DNA of 64,000 nt from Pseudescherichia sp031987975 (GTDB taxonomy: Bacteria; Pseudomonadota; Gammaproteobacteria; Enterobacterales; Enterobacteriaceae): contig NZ_DALZYX010000013.1 in NCBI RefSeq assembly GCF_031987975.1, positions 1 to 64,000 of the forward strand, in the 5' to 3' direction. The notes beneath the pieces are model-generated. The model worked only from the letters and a program-made list of their open reading frames with translations, made no database searches and had not been told where the DNA came from. A program made the translations under genes and the position numbers. This document shows, one piece after another, positions 52,813 through 62,265 of the stretch (its first letter is position 1; each line of letters opens with the position of its first letter).

Positions 52813-55362
52813 TTAGTTGCCGAACATGTCTTTGATCCAGCCCGCGACGCCGTCGCTCTTCTCCTGCTGCTGCGGCTGTTGTTGCTGCTGCTGAGGCTGC
52901 TGTTGCGGCTGCGGTGACGACTGCTCAAACGGGTTACCGCTCTGCTGCTGCTGTTGCTGCTGGAGCAGCATCTCGCTCTGCTGGCACAGGGCATCCGGAT
53001 TGGATGTCCACACCGGCAGCGAGCGCACCCCACCGCCGCAGAGGAAGTTACCGCCTTCGTCCACGCCCATGTTAACGATATCCTCCGGCGGGGTCAGATC
53101 CAGCGGGATCGGCGACTGGTTCGCCAGATAGCGCTGGTAGATTGCCATCGCCCCGCTGGCCCCGTAGAGCTTGGTCGGCTGGTTGTTATCGCGTCCTACC
53201 CAGGTAATGGTCACCTCACGACCGTCGATCCCGGCGAACCAGGTATCAACGTTGTTGTTGGTGGTCCCGGTTTTACCCGCCAGATGCAGGCCCGGATACT
53301 TCGCCCCCAGCTGACGGCCGGTGCCGCGCTGGATAACCTGCTGCATGGTCCACAGGGTCATGTACGCCGCCTGAGCAGGCACCGCACGCTCTGCCTGCGG
53401 GAAGCTCTGGTAGAGCACCGTCCCGTCTTCGGCAATCACCGAACGCAGCGCCGAAAGCGTTGCTCGGTTACCGCCGCTGGCGATAGTCTGGAACGCCTGC
53501 GCCACCTCAACCGGGGTCAGGTTCAGCGCACCCAGCAGCATCGCCGGAACCGGATGCAGCTGATCCTTCGGCACGCCCAGTTTGGTCCAGGTATCGGTTA
53601 CCGCTGGCAGACCCAGCGCCATCCCGAGGTTCACGGTCGGCACGTTCATTGAGCGGGTCAGCGCATCCGCCAGCATCACCTGGCCGCTAAAGCGGTGGTC
53701 ATCGTTCTGCGGAGACCATACCTTGCCGTTAGGCTGAGGCAGAGATATCGGCGCATCGGCAATCCACGTGTTCAGACGATACTGGTTCGGCTGGCTCAAC
53801 GCGGTCAGGTAGGTGGCCGGTTTTGCCAGCGAGCCGATAGAGCGTCGCGCCTGCATGGCTCGGTTATAGCCCGCAAACTGCGGCGTCGCTCCGCCGACCA
53901 TCGCGCGGACTTCGCCGCTGAAGCGGTCAACGACCACCATCGCCGTCTCCAGATCGCTCAGCTTGCGCTGTTTGATCAGGGCCGGAATACCTTCCACGGC
54001 GGCCTTCTCTGCTGCGTCCTGCGCCACCGAGTCAAAGGTGGTAAAGATCTTCACGCCGGAGAGATCTTTGACCTTATCCCCCAGCTTCGCCTGCAGCTCC
54101 TGACGTACCATCTGCATAAACGCCGGCTGCGGTGAGATCACCCCGCCGCGCTTCTGCACCCCGAGCGGCCGGGCGCTGAGCATATCGTACAGCTCCTGGT
54201 CGATAACCTTCTGCTCCTGCAGCAGTCGCAGCACCAGGTTACGTCGCTCCAGCGCCAGCTTCGGATTGCGCCACGGGTTATAGATGGAAGCGCCTTTCAC
54301 CATGCCCACCAGCAGCGCCTGCTGGTCAAGGCTCAGCTCCTCGACCGGACGGCCAAAGTAGTAGAGGCTCGCCAGCGGGAAGCCGCGGATTTCATTATCG
54401 CCGCTCTGACCGAGGTAGACCTCGTTCATATACAGCTCAAGAATACGATCCTTGCTGTAGCGCGCGTCGACGATCAGCGCCATATAGGCTTCGTTCGCTT
54501 TACGCCAGTAGGAGCGCTCGCTGGAGAGGAACAGGTTCTTCACCAGCTGCTGGGTCAGGGTACTCGCCCCCTGCACCGTGCGGCCCGCCGTCAGGTTCGC
54601 CAGCACCGCACGCCCGATAGAGAAGAAGCTGATCCCGTCATGCTCATAGAAGTGACGGTCCTCGGTCGCCAGCAGGGTATCCACCAGCAGATCCGGGAAG
54701 CCGTTACGCGCGACGAACAGACGCTGCTCGCCGTTCGGCGAGGAGAGCATGGTGATCAGGCGCGGATCGAGACGGAAGAAACCGAACTGGCGGTTGTTCT
54801 CCATGTTCTCGATGGTATCCAAGTGGTTATCGCTGAACGTCAGCCGGGCGCGGACCTGCCCCTCTTTACTGTCGGGGAAGTCAAACGGACGGCGGATCAT
54901 CTCGATGCTGTTGGCCTGCACGGTAAACTCGCCGGGACGGGTCATCGCCGTCACCTTGCGGTACTGGGTAGCCTCCAGCAGCTTCACCATCTCGTTTTTG
55001 CTGATCGGCATCTCGGGTTCGAGGTTAACCATCCGGCCATACACCGCTGCCGGCAGCTGCCAGACTTTGCCGTCGATGCGGCTGCGGATCTTCTGATCGA
55101 GATAGAGACCGTAAATCGCAAACAGCACCACCAGAACGATAAAGATCTTCAGCAGCAGCCAGAACCAGCCGCGCTTGCGCTTGCCGCCTTTTCCTTTGCC
55201 ACTGCCGCCGCCGTTGCCTTTACTGCGGCGCGGTGCGGGTGCATCGTCTTCATACTCATCGTCGATCTCTTCATCTCTGAGACGACGACGGCTTACCTTC
55301 TCTTTTACCGGACGCGCAGGTCTGCCTTTACGTCCAATAGGTTCGCGGTCATTCCCCGCCAT
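52813..55362 (-). CDS. mrcB: Penicillin-binding protein 1B
   Basis: PBP1b is a bifunctional peptidoglycan glycosyltransferase and transpeptidase. The 849 residues (E. coli 844) hold a charged cytoplasmic tail, one membrane helix (about 68-90), a UB2H domain, the GT51 domain with EDRHFYEHDG (about 235) and the transpeptidase with SIGSLAKP, SMN and KTGTT. The C-terminus is a glutamine-rich tail (about 800-835) with runs of 5 to 7 Gln, longer than in E. coli. It lies downstream of hrpB. Confidence 0.97.
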   Translation of the reverse strand: MAGNDREPIGRKGRPARPVKEKVSRRRLRDEEIDDEYEDDAPAPRRSKGNGGGSGKGKGGKRKRGWFWLLLKIFIVLVVLFAIYGLYLDQKIRSRIDGKVWQLPAAVYGRMVNLEPEMPISKNEMVKLLEATQYRKVTAMTRPGEFTVQANSIEMIRRPFDFPDSKEGQVRARLTFSDNHLDTIENMENNRQFGFFRLDPRLITMLSSPNGEQRLFVARNGFPDLLVDTLLATEDRHFYEHDGISFFSIGRAVLANLTAGRTVQGASTLTQQLVKNLFLSSERSYWRKANEAYMALIVDARYSKDRILELYMNEVYLGQSGDNEIRGFPLASLYYFGRPVEELSLDQQALLVGMVKGASIYNPWRNPKLALERRNLVLRLLQEQKVIDQELYDMLSARPLGVQKRGGVISPQPAFMQMVRQELQAKLGDKVKDLSGVKIFTTFDSVAQDAAEKAAVEGIPALIKQRKLSDLETAMVVVDRFSGEVRAMVGGATPQFAGYNRAMQARRSIGSLAKPATYLTALSQPNQYRLNTWIADAPISLPQPNGKVWSPQNDDHRFSGQVMLADALTRSMNVPTVNLGMALGLPAVTDTWTKLGVPKDQLHPVPAMLLGALNLTPVEVAQAFQTIASGGNRATLSALRSVIAEDGTVLYQSFPQAERAVPAQAAYMTLWTMQQVIQRGTGRQLGAKYPGLHLAGKTGTTNNNVDTWFAGIDGREVTITWVGRDNNQPTKLYGASGAMAIYQRYLANQSPIPLDLTPPEDIVNMGVDEGGNFLCGGGVRSLPVWTSNPDALCQQSEMLLQQQQQQQSGNPFEQSSPQPQQQPQQQQQQPQQQEKSDGVAGWIKDMFGN

Positions 55363-55462
55363 GCTTACTCTCCGCTACATTATTTCAGGCGCAAGGGCCC
55401 GATTCTCTTTTCTTCTACCGAAGGGCAGAAGAAGAAATCTCTCAATTTCGCTTTCGCTAATC

Positions 55463-57892
55463 TTACGAATATTTTTTAACCCGCCTTGTTGGCGCGGTAT
55501 TAGCCGGATCGTCCGGCCAGACATGCTTCGGGTAGCGTCCCTTCATCTCTTTTTGCACCTCGCGGTAGGCACCTGCCCAGAACGCGCTGAGATCGCGCGT
55601 AATCTGTAGCGGGCGCTGTGCCGGCGAAAGCAGCTCCAGCACCAGCGGCACCCGCCCCTCGGCAATAACCGGCGTAGCAGCCTCGCCAAACATCTCCTGC
55701 ATCCGCACCGCCAGCACCGGCGGATTTTCATCATGATAGCGGATCGCGATCTGACTTCCCGTCGGCACAGTGTAATGCCCAGGCAACGCACTATCCAGCC
55801 GTTGACGCAGCGGCCAGGCCAGTAAATGGTTGAGCGCATGGATCAAATCCAGCGCTTTTAGCGCCCGCAGAGAGTGTACTCCCTGCATGTCGGGAAGTAA
55901 CCATAGCTCAAGCGAGGCTAAAAGCGAGGCGTCATCCACCGCAGGCCAATCATATTCTGGTAGCCACTTCGCCGCACAGTGCAGGCGCAGGCGCAGCTGC
56001 TCCGCCGCCGGGGTCCAGTTCAGCACCTGTAGTCCCTTATCGCGAATGCCGTTCAGCATCGCCCGGTGCAGCTCCGTCTCCGATGGCTTCGCCAACGGCC
56101 TGACGCTTACCGTCAGCTGGCCGATCTGGCTGCGGCGCAGCGCTTTCAGCGTGCCCTGGGCATCGTCCCACTCAACGGTATCGGAGTGACGCACCAGCCA
56201 CGGCGCGGCGGCGATAAGCGTCTCAATGTTGACTGGCACCGCCTGTAAAATGCGCGCGTCCGGCTGCTGGCTGCCCTGCAACAGCAGGGGGGCAATCAGC
56301 CACTCGTGGCGGCCCATCGCGTCGTCTACGTCGAGCATCGCCCCCATGCCGTTCGCCAGCTGGTAACGCCCCTCCTGACCGCGCCGACGGGCAATGCGAT
56401 CGGCAAAGCCACGCGCCAGCAGAATGGGGATCAGATCGCTATCTTCCCTGCCCTCTGTACTGTTGAGCCGCTTGAGCAGCTGGCGGCTGCGTCGCTGCCA
56501 GTGCGGCTGGCTACGGGAGAAGGCCGCGCCGAGATCGGTGCTGCCGCCACGCAGAGGCTCCTCCAGAATGGCGGCAAGCTTCGCCGCGGTTGCCGCCTCG
56601 TCACTATTCTGCGCACTGACTAGCATAGCCGAGAGTCGCGGCGTCACGCCCAGCCTCGCCATCTTCTGCCCGCGCGCCGTCAGCTGCTGGTTTTCCAGCG
56701 CACCGAGCTGCCCCAGCAGGGTTTCTGCCGCCGCCAGGTTCACCGCCGGGGGCATGTCCAGCCAGCAGAGCTGGGCCGGATCGCGACAGCCCCACTGCAC
56801 CAGCTCCAGCAGCATGGCGCTGAGATCGCTTTGCAGGATCTCCGGCTCGCTCTGGGCCGCCGCCCGTTCCGCCTGCTCTTTCGCCAGCAGGTGCAGGCAG
56901 ATGCCTGGCTCCAGCCGTCCGGCGCGTCCGGCACGCTGGGTCATCGAGGCCTGGCTCACCCGCTGGGTCACCAGCCGCGTCAGCCCGGTGCGGGCGTCGA
57001 AGCGGGCTACCCGCTCCTGGGCGCTATCGACCACCAGCCGGATCCCCTCGATAGTTAAGCTGGTTTCGGCGATGTTGGTCGCCAGCACCACTTTGCGCAG
57101 CCCCTCCGGTGCGGGCAGGATGGCCTTGCGCTGCTCGCTCAGGGGGAGCGCACCATAGAGCGGACAGAGCAGCACGTCGCTGCCGACGCGCTGGGCCAGC
57201 TGCTCCTGCACGCGCTGGATCTCACCGACGCCGGGCAGAAACAGCAGCAGCGAGCCGCGCTCGGTGCGCAGCAGCTCGGCGGTTGCCGCGGCCATGGCCT
57301 CGTCAAAACGAACGTGGTTGGCTAACGGCTGGTAGCGGCGATCGACAGGGAACGCGCGCCCCTCCGAGGCGATAACCGGCGCGTCCGGCAGCAGGCGCTG
57401 GAGACGATCGTTATCGAGCGTCGCCGACATAATAAGGAGCCTGAGATCGTCGCGCAGCCCCTGCTGCACGTCCAGCAGCAGGGCCAGGGCCAGATCGGCC
57501 TCCAGGCTGCGCTCGTGGAACTCATCGAGGATCACCAGCCCAACACCGGTCAGCTCGGGATCGCGCTGGATCATGCGGGTCAGGATCCCCTCGGTGACCA
57601 CCTCCAGGCGCGTCGCCGTGCCGATGCAGGTTTCACCGCGCATCCGGTAGCCCACCGTCTCACCGGGCTTCTCACCCAATAGCTCCGCCAGCCGCTGGGC
57701 AACGTTGCGCGCTGCCAGACGGCGTGGCTCGAGCAGCAGAATGCGCCCGGTAATCTTGCCCTCGGCGAGAATTTGCAGCGGCAGCCAGGTCGATTTACCC
57801 GCGCCGGTGGGGGCGTTGAGCAGGACCTGTGGCGCGTGGGCGAGCGCAGAGAGCAGTTCGGGCAGTACGGCAGCGACGGGCAGAGAGGACAC
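55463..57892 (-). CDS. hrpB: DExH-box ATP-dependent helicase HrpB
   Basis: HrpB is a DEAH-type RNA helicase of unclear role. From the GTG at 57892 the product has 809 residues, exactly the E. coli length. TGGAG stands 6 bases before this codon and the family begins SSLPVAAVLPELL. Motifs in order: APTGAGKST, DEFHERS, SATLDN and QRAGRAGR; the HrpB-specific C-terminal domain follows. The frame is open upstream to 58372, where it merely overlaps thpR on the other strand. Confidence 0.93.
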   Translation of the reverse strand: MSSLPVAAVLPELLSALAHAPQVLLNAPTGAGKSTWLPLQILAEGKITGRILLLEPRRLAARNVAQRLAELLGEKPGETVGYRMRGETCIGTATRLEVVTEGILTRMIQRDPELTGVGLVILDEFHERSLEADLALALLLDVQQGLRDDLRLLIMSATLDNDRLQRLLPDAPVIASEGRAFPVDRRYQPLANHVRFDEAMAAATAELLRTERGSLLLFLPGVGEIQRVQEQLAQRVGSDVLLCPLYGALPLSEQRKAILPAPEGLRKVVLATNIAETSLTIEGIRLVVDSAQERVARFDARTGLTRLVTQRVSQASMTQRAGRAGRLEPGICLHLLAKEQAERAAAQSEPEILQSDLSAMLLELVQWGCRDPAQLCWLDMPPAVNLAAAETLLGQLGALENQQLTARGQKMARLGVTPRLSAMLVSAQNSDEAATAAKLAAILEEPLRGGSTDLGAAFSRSQPHWQRRSRQLLKRLNSTEGREDSDLIPILLARGFADRIARRRGQEGRYQLANGMGAMLDVDDAMGRHEWLIAPLLLQGSQQPDARILQAVPVNIETLIAAAPWLVRHSDTVEWDDAQGTLKALRRSQIGQLTVSVRPLAKPSETELHRAMLNGIRDKGLQVLNWTPAAEQLRLRLHCAAKWLPEYDWPAVDDASLLASLELWLLPDMQGVHSLRALKALDLIHALNHLLAWPLRQRLDSALPGHYTVPTGSQIAIRYHDENPPVLAVRMQEMFGEAATPVIAEGRVPLVLELLSPAQRPLQITRDLSAFWAGAYREVQKEMKGRYPKHVWPDDPANTAPTRRVKKYS

Positions 57893-57970
57893 GCATGGCT
57901 CCAGGGGGTTAACTTTCAATTCAACGGCGAGCATTGTAGCATCGCCGTAAATCATTACCGAGTATCGCTT

Positions 57971-58501
57971 ATGTCTGAGCCAAAAAGGCTGTTTTTTGCC
58001 GTTGCGCTGCCCGATGAGATCCAGCGACAGATTATCCACTGGCGGGCGGCTCACTTTGCCCCAGAGGCCGGACGCCCTATCGAGGCGGCGAATCTCCACA
58101 TGACGCTGGCGTTTCTCGGCGAGGTGAGTGAAGAGAAGCAGCGTGCCCTGAGCCAGCTTGCCGGACGCATCCGCCAGCCTGGCTTCACCCTGACCCTGGA
58201 CGATGCCGGACAGTGGCTGCGCTCGCGGGTCGTCTGGCTGGGCACGCGCCAGCCGCCGCGCGGTCTGTTGCAGCTGGCTAATCTGCTGCGCGCTCAGGCC
58301 GCCCGCAGCGGCTGCTACCAAAGCCCGCAGCCATTTCATCCCCACGTTACCCTGCTGCGCAACGCCAGCCATGCGGTGGCCATTCCGCCGCCGGGCTTTA
58401 GCTGGTCCTTCCCCGTTAACGAATTTGTGCTCTATGAGTCGCAGTTTTCCCGAGGGCGTACCCGTTACACGCCGCTGGAGAGCTGGCGGCTCGCTAAATA
58501 A
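57971..58501 (+). CDS. thpR: RNA 2',3'-cyclic phosphodiesterase
   Basis: ThpR (LigT) hydrolyses 2',3'-cyclic phosphate ends of RNA and can make 2'-5' bonds in vitro. The 176-residue 2H-phosphoesterase has the two signature motifs HMTLAF (about 42) and HVTLLR (about 126). Length equals E. coli. The ATG at 57971 is the start; it is divergent from hrpB and is followed after 9 bases by sfsA. Confidence 0.94.
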   Translation: MSEPKRLFFAVALPDEIQRQIIHWRAAHFAPEAGRPIEAANLHMTLAFLGEVSEEKQRALSQLAGRIRQPGFTLTLDDAGQWLRSRVVWLGTRQPPRGLLQLANLLRAQAARSGCYQSPQPFHPHVTLLRNASHAVAIPPPGFSWSFPVNEFVLYESQFSRGRTRYTPLESWRLAK

Positions 58502-58510
58502 GAGGTTCTG

Positions 58511-59215
58511 ATGCAGTTCTCCCCCCCGCTACAGCCCGCCACCCTGGTGCAGCGCTATAAGCGCTTCCTGGCGGATGTGATTACACCGGACGGCACGGCC
58601 CTGACGCTGCACTGCCCCAATACCGGGGCGATGACCGGCTGCGCTACCCCCGGCGACACCGTCTGGTACTCCACCTCGGATAGCGCGAAGCGTAAGTATC
58701 CGCACACCTGGGAGATCACCCAGACGCAAAATGGCACGTTTATCTGCGTAAATACATTGCGGGCCAACGCGCTGGCTAAAGAGGCGGTGCTTTCAGGCGT
58801 CATCCCTGAGCTACGCGGCTATAGCGTGCTGAAAAGTGAAGTAAAATATGGCTCCGAAAATAGCAGAATAGACCTTATGTTGCAGGCGGAGGGACGCCGC
58901 AACTGCTATATTGAAGTGAAATCGGTCACGCTTGCCGACAAGGGATACGGCTTTTTTCCCGATGCAGTGACTCTTCGCGGGCAGAAACATCTGCGAGAGT
59001 TAATGAGCGTGGCAGCCAGTGGGGATCGGGCGGTGATGCTGTTTACCGTGCTGCACTCAGCCATTGAACGTTTTTCACCGGCGCGCCATATAGATGCAAA
59101 ATACGCACAGCTTTTAGAAGAAGCGCAGCGGCAGGGGGTAGAAATTCTGGTTTACAAAGCGGAACTTTCTGCCGAAGAGATGAGTCTTAGATCGCCCTTA
59201 CCTTATGAAAGCTAA
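58511..59215 (+). CDS. sfsA: Sugar fermentation stimulation protein SfsA
   Basis: SfsA is a small DNA-binding protein; when overproduced in E. coli it stimulates maltose genes. The fold has an OB-like N-terminal part and a PD-(D/E)XK-like C-terminal part (RIDLMLQ, CYIEVKSVTL), whose residues resemble a nuclease site. No activity is proven. The 234 residues equal E. coli SfsA. It is probably cotranscribed with thpR. Confidence 0.93.
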   Translation: MQFSPPLQPATLVQRYKRFLADVITPDGTALTLHCPNTGAMTGCATPGDTVWYSTSDSAKRKYPHTWEITQTQNGTFICVNTLRANALAKEAVLSGVIPELRGYSVLKSEVKYGSENSRIDLMLQAEGRRNCYIEVKSVTLADKGYGFFPDAVTLRGQKHLRELMSVAASGDRAVMLFTVLHSAIERFSPARHIDAKYAQLLEEAQRQGVEILVYKAELSAEEMSLRSPLPYES

Positions 59216-59391
59216 GGATCGGCGACCAGCCAGATAGCATTCTGGTCTACGTGCGCAAATACGCTTTTCCTCACAGGGTTGTCAAGTGTTACGTTTAGAT
59301 AATTGCTATCCGGAAAAGCATCTGCTATTTATAGCGGCCTGATTTTTCCCCCGAACACGGGGATCGATAGTGCGTGTTAAGGAGAAGCAAC

Positions 59392-59847
59392 ATGCAAGAA
59401 GGGCAAAACCGTAAAACATCGTCCCTGAGTATTCTCGCCATTGCTGGCGTGGAGCCTTATCAGGAGAAGCCGGGCGAAGAGTATATGAACGAAGCCCAGC
59501 TGGCGCACTTCAAGCGTATTCTTGAAGCGTGGCGTAATCAACTCAGGGATGAAGTCGATCGCACCGTCACACATATGCAGGATGAAGCTGCTAACTTCCC
59601 GGATCCGGTTGACAGAGCCGCCCAGGAAGAGGAGTTCAGCCTCGAACTGCGTAACCGTGACCGCGAGCGTAAACTGATTAAAAAGATCGAGAAGACGCTG
59701 AAGAAAGTAGAAGACGAAGACTTTGGCTTCTGCGAATCCTGCGGTGTTGAAATTGGCATTCGTCGTCTGGAAGCACGTCCGACAGCCGACCTGTGCATTG
59801 ACTGCAAAACACTGGCTGAAATCCGCGAAAAACAGATGGCGGGCTAA
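59392..59847 (+). CDS. dksA: RNA polymerase-binding transcription factor DksA
   Basis: DksA enters the RNA polymerase secondary channel and, with ppGpp, represses rRNA promoters like the one at the left edge of this window. The 151 residues match E. coli almost exactly. A coiled coil (about 33-108) has the two tip aspartates in NFPDPVDRA, and a zinc finger has two CxxC pairs (CESC, CIDC). The start at 59392 follows AAGGAG. The 176 bases upstream hold no second gene. Confidence 0.97.
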   Translation: MQEGQNRKTSSLSILAIAGVEPYQEKPGEEYMNEAQLAHFKRILEAWRNQLRDEVDRTVTHMQDEAANFPDPVDRAAQEEEFSLELRNRDRERKLIKKIEKTLKKVEDEDFGFCESCGVEIGIRRLEARPTADLCIDCKTLAEIREKQMAG

Positions 59848-59874
59848 GCCCGGCGTTTTCGCACCGTTCCCTGT

Positions 59875-59893
59875 GGCGGGAGTCTCTCCCGCC
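59875..59893 (+). terminator. Hairpin after dksA
   Basis: GGCGGGAG and CTCCCGCC form an 8-base perfect stem with loop TCT, 27 bases past the dksA stop. Only CTGTTAT follows, so the terminator is weak and some readthrough into gluQ is expected. Confidence 0.55.
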
Positions 59894-59915
59894 CTGTTAT
59901 CTCTCGCCTGTCGAC

Positions 59916-60770
59916 ATGCCAGAATCACACTATATTGGGCGCTTTGCGCCATCGCCTTCCGGTGAACTCCATTTTGGTTCGCTGATAGCCGCCCTTGGCA
60001 GCTATCTCCAGGCCCGTGCCCAGCAGGGAACGTGGCGGGTACGCATTGAAGACATCGATCCGCCCCGGGAAGTCCCCGGCGCGGCCGATACCATCCTGCG
60101 CCAGCTCGACCACTACGGCCTGCACTGGGACGGCGAAGTGCTCTGGCAGTCCCAGCGGCATGAGGCCTACCGCGAGGCGCTGGACGATTTACGCCAGCGC
60201 GGGCTGAGCTACTACTGCACCTGCACGCGGGCGCGTATTCAGAGCATCGGTGGGGTGTATGACGGCCACTGCCGCCAGCGCAATAACGGCCCGGAGAACG
60301 CCGCGCTGCGTCTGTGGCAGCACCAGCCGGTGCTGCACTTTCACGACAGGCTGCGGGGCGACCTCTACGCCGATGAGGCGCTGGCGCAGGAGGACTTTAT
60401 CATCCACCGCCGGGATGGCCTGTTTGCCTATAACCTGGCCGTGGTGGTGGACGATCGTTTTCAGGGTGTCACCGAGATCGTACGCGGCGCGGATCTTATC
60501 GCCCCTACGGTGCGGCAGATTTCGCTCTATCAGCAGCTTGGCTGGCAACCGCCCGGCTATGTTCATCTGCCGCTGGCCCTGAACAGCGACGGCAATAAGC
60601 TCTCTAAGCAGAACCACGCTCCGCCGCTGCCGGAGGGCGATCCGCGACCGGTGCTGATCCGTGCTTTACAATTTTTAAATCAGGATGTAACAAGTAACTG
60701 GCAGGATTTGCCCACCGCGACCCTGCTACAGCATGCGGTAGAGAGCTGGGATCTGTCCCGGGTCCCATAG
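59916..60770 (+). CDS. gluQ: Glutamyl-Q tRNA(Asp) synthetase
   Basis: GluQ-RS attaches glutamate to the queuosine of tRNA-Asp, not to its 3' end. The protein is a truncated class I synthetase without an anticodon-binding domain. The HIGH-like HFGSL (about 20) and KMSKS-like KLSKQ (about 228) motifs are present, and a zinc site (CTC...C) lies near 101. At 284 residues it is slightly shorter at its C-terminus than E. coli GluQ. It lies between dksA and pcnB. Confidence 0.94.
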   Translation: MPESHYIGRFAPSPSGELHFGSLIAALGSYLQARAQQGTWRVRIEDIDPPREVPGAADTILRQLDHYGLHWDGEVLWQSQRHEAYREALDDLRQRGLSYYCTCTRARIQSIGGVYDGHCRQRNNGPENAALRLWQHQPVLHFHDRLRGDLYADEALAQEDFIIHRRDGLFAYNLAVVVDDRFQGVTEIVRGADLIAPTVRQISLYQQLGWQPPGYVHLPLALNSDGNKLSKQNHAPPLPEGDPRPVLIRALQFLNQDVTSNWQDLPTATLLQHAVESWDLSRVP

Positions 60771-60867
60771 ACAGCGCAGATCAATCCGGCATTCCTAAAT
60801 GCCCCACTCTGAGCTATGATTAGCCGCAATTTTTTTGTCGTAAAGACTGACACAACCGAGGTGCACT

Positions 60868-62265
60868 ATTTTTACCCGAGTCGCTAATTTTTGCCGCAAG
60901 GTGTTAAGCCGCGAGGAAAGCATGGCCGAGGAGGTCATCGCCGAGCCGCGTATGACGGTTATTCCGCGCGAGCAGCACACAATTTCCCGCAAAGATATCA
61001 GTGAAAATGCCCTCAAGGTGCTGTACCGTCTGAACAAAGCGGGCTACGAAGCCTACCTTGTAGGCGGCGGCGTCCGCGATCTGCTGTTAGGCAAAAAACC
61101 GAAAGATTTCGACGTGACGACCAACGCCACGCCTGACCAGGTACGCAAGCTGTTCCGCAACTGCCGCCTGGTAGGCCGTCGTTTCCGTCTCGCTCACGTC
61201 ATGTTTGGTCCGGAGATCATCGAGGTTGCCACCTTCCGTGGTCACCATGAGGATCAGCCTGCCGATCGCACCACCTCCCAGCGCGGCCAGAACGGCATGC
61301 TGCTGCGCGACAACATCTTCGGCTCCATTGAAGAGGATGCCCAGCGCCGCGACTTCACCATCAACAGCCTCTACTACAGCGTGGCTGACTTTACGGTGCG
61401 CGACTACGTCGGTGGGATGCAGGATCTTGAAGAGGGTACGATCCGCCTGATCGGCAACCCGGAGACCCGCTATCGGGAAGATCCGGTGCGGATGCTGCGC
61501 GCGGTACGCTTTGCTGCCAAACTGCATATGCGTATCAGCCCGGAGACCGCCGAGCCAATCGCCCGCCTCGCGACGCTGATCAACGACGTGCCGCCGGCGC
61601 GCCTGTTTGAGGAGTCGCTGAAGCTGTTGCAGGCAGGCAACGGCCTGGACACCTATCAGCTGCTGCGCGAGTACAGCCTGTTCCAGCCGCTGTTCCCGAC
61701 CATCACGCGCTATTTCACCGAAAAGGGTGATTCGTCGATGGAGCGGATCATCAACCTGGTGCTGAAGAACACGGACACCCGCATTCAGAACGATATGCGC
61801 GTCAACCCGGCGTTCCTGTTTGCCGCCATGCTCTGGTATCCGCAGCTGGAGACCGCGCAGAAGATTGCTCAGGAGAGCGGCCTGACCTATCACGACGCCT
61901 TCGCGCTGGCGATGAACGACGTGCTGGACGAAGCCTGCCGCACGCTGGCGATCCCGAAACGGATCACCACCCTCGTGCGCGATATCTGGCAGCTGCAGCT
62001 GCGCATGTCTCGCCGCCAGGGTAAACGCGCCTGGAAGCTGATGGAGCATCCGAAGTTCCGCGCTGCCTACGATCTGCTCGCCCTGCGGGCCGAGGTCGAA
62101 GGCAACCACGAGCTGCAAAAACTGGTGCAGTGGTGGGGCGAGTTCCAGGTGGCCGCGCCGCCCGCGCAGAAAGGCATGCTTGACGTGCTGGACGATGAGC
62201 CGGATACCCGCCGCCGCCATCGCCGCCCGCGCAAGCGCACCCCACGTCGCGAAGGCAGTGCATGA
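60868..62265 (+). CDS. pcnB: Poly(A) polymerase I (AUU start)
   Basis: PAP I adds A-tails that speed RNA decay. I set the start at ATT (60868): the translated N-terminus IFTRVANFCRKVLSREE equals that of E. coli PcnB, where AUU is the known start. GAGGTG stands four bases upstream. The product then has 465 residues, the E. coli length. The first GTG (60901) and ATG codons lie inside the conserved N-terminus. The nucleotidyltransferase signature is GGGVRDLLLG with KDFDVTT; the tail is basic (RRRHRRPRKRTPRRE). Confidence 0.93.
   Translation: MFTRVANFCRKVLSREESMAEEVIAEPRMTVIPREQHTISRKDISENALKVLYRLNKAGYEAYLVGGGVRDLLLGKKPKDFDVTTNATPDQVRKLFRNCRLVGRRFRLAHVMFGPEIIEVATFRGHHEDQPADRTTSQRGQNGMLLRDNIFGSIEEDAQRRDFTINSLYYSVADFTVRDYVGGMQDLEEGTIRLIGNPETRYREDPVRMLRAVRFAAKLHMRISPETAEPIARLATLINDVPPARLFEESLKLLQAGNGLDTYQLLREYSLFQPLFPTITRYFTEKGDSSMERIINLVLKNTDTRIQNDMRVNPAFLFAAMLWYPQLETAQKIAQESGLTYHDAFALAMNDVLDEACRTLAIPKRITTLVRDIWQLQLRMSRRQGKRAWKLMEHPKFRAAYDLLALRAEVEGNHELQKLVQWWGEFQVAAPPAQKGMLDVLDDEPDTRRRHRRPRKRTPRREGSA

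Noticed and set aside
57893..58372. Long N-terminal extension of HrpB (160 codons)
   Set aside because: It overlaps thpR on the other strand, has no family match, and the GTG at 57892 with TGGAG gives the exact family length.
61087..62220. 377-codon minus-strand frame over pcnB
   Set aside because: Antisense shadow of pcnB with the same biased composition and no family match.
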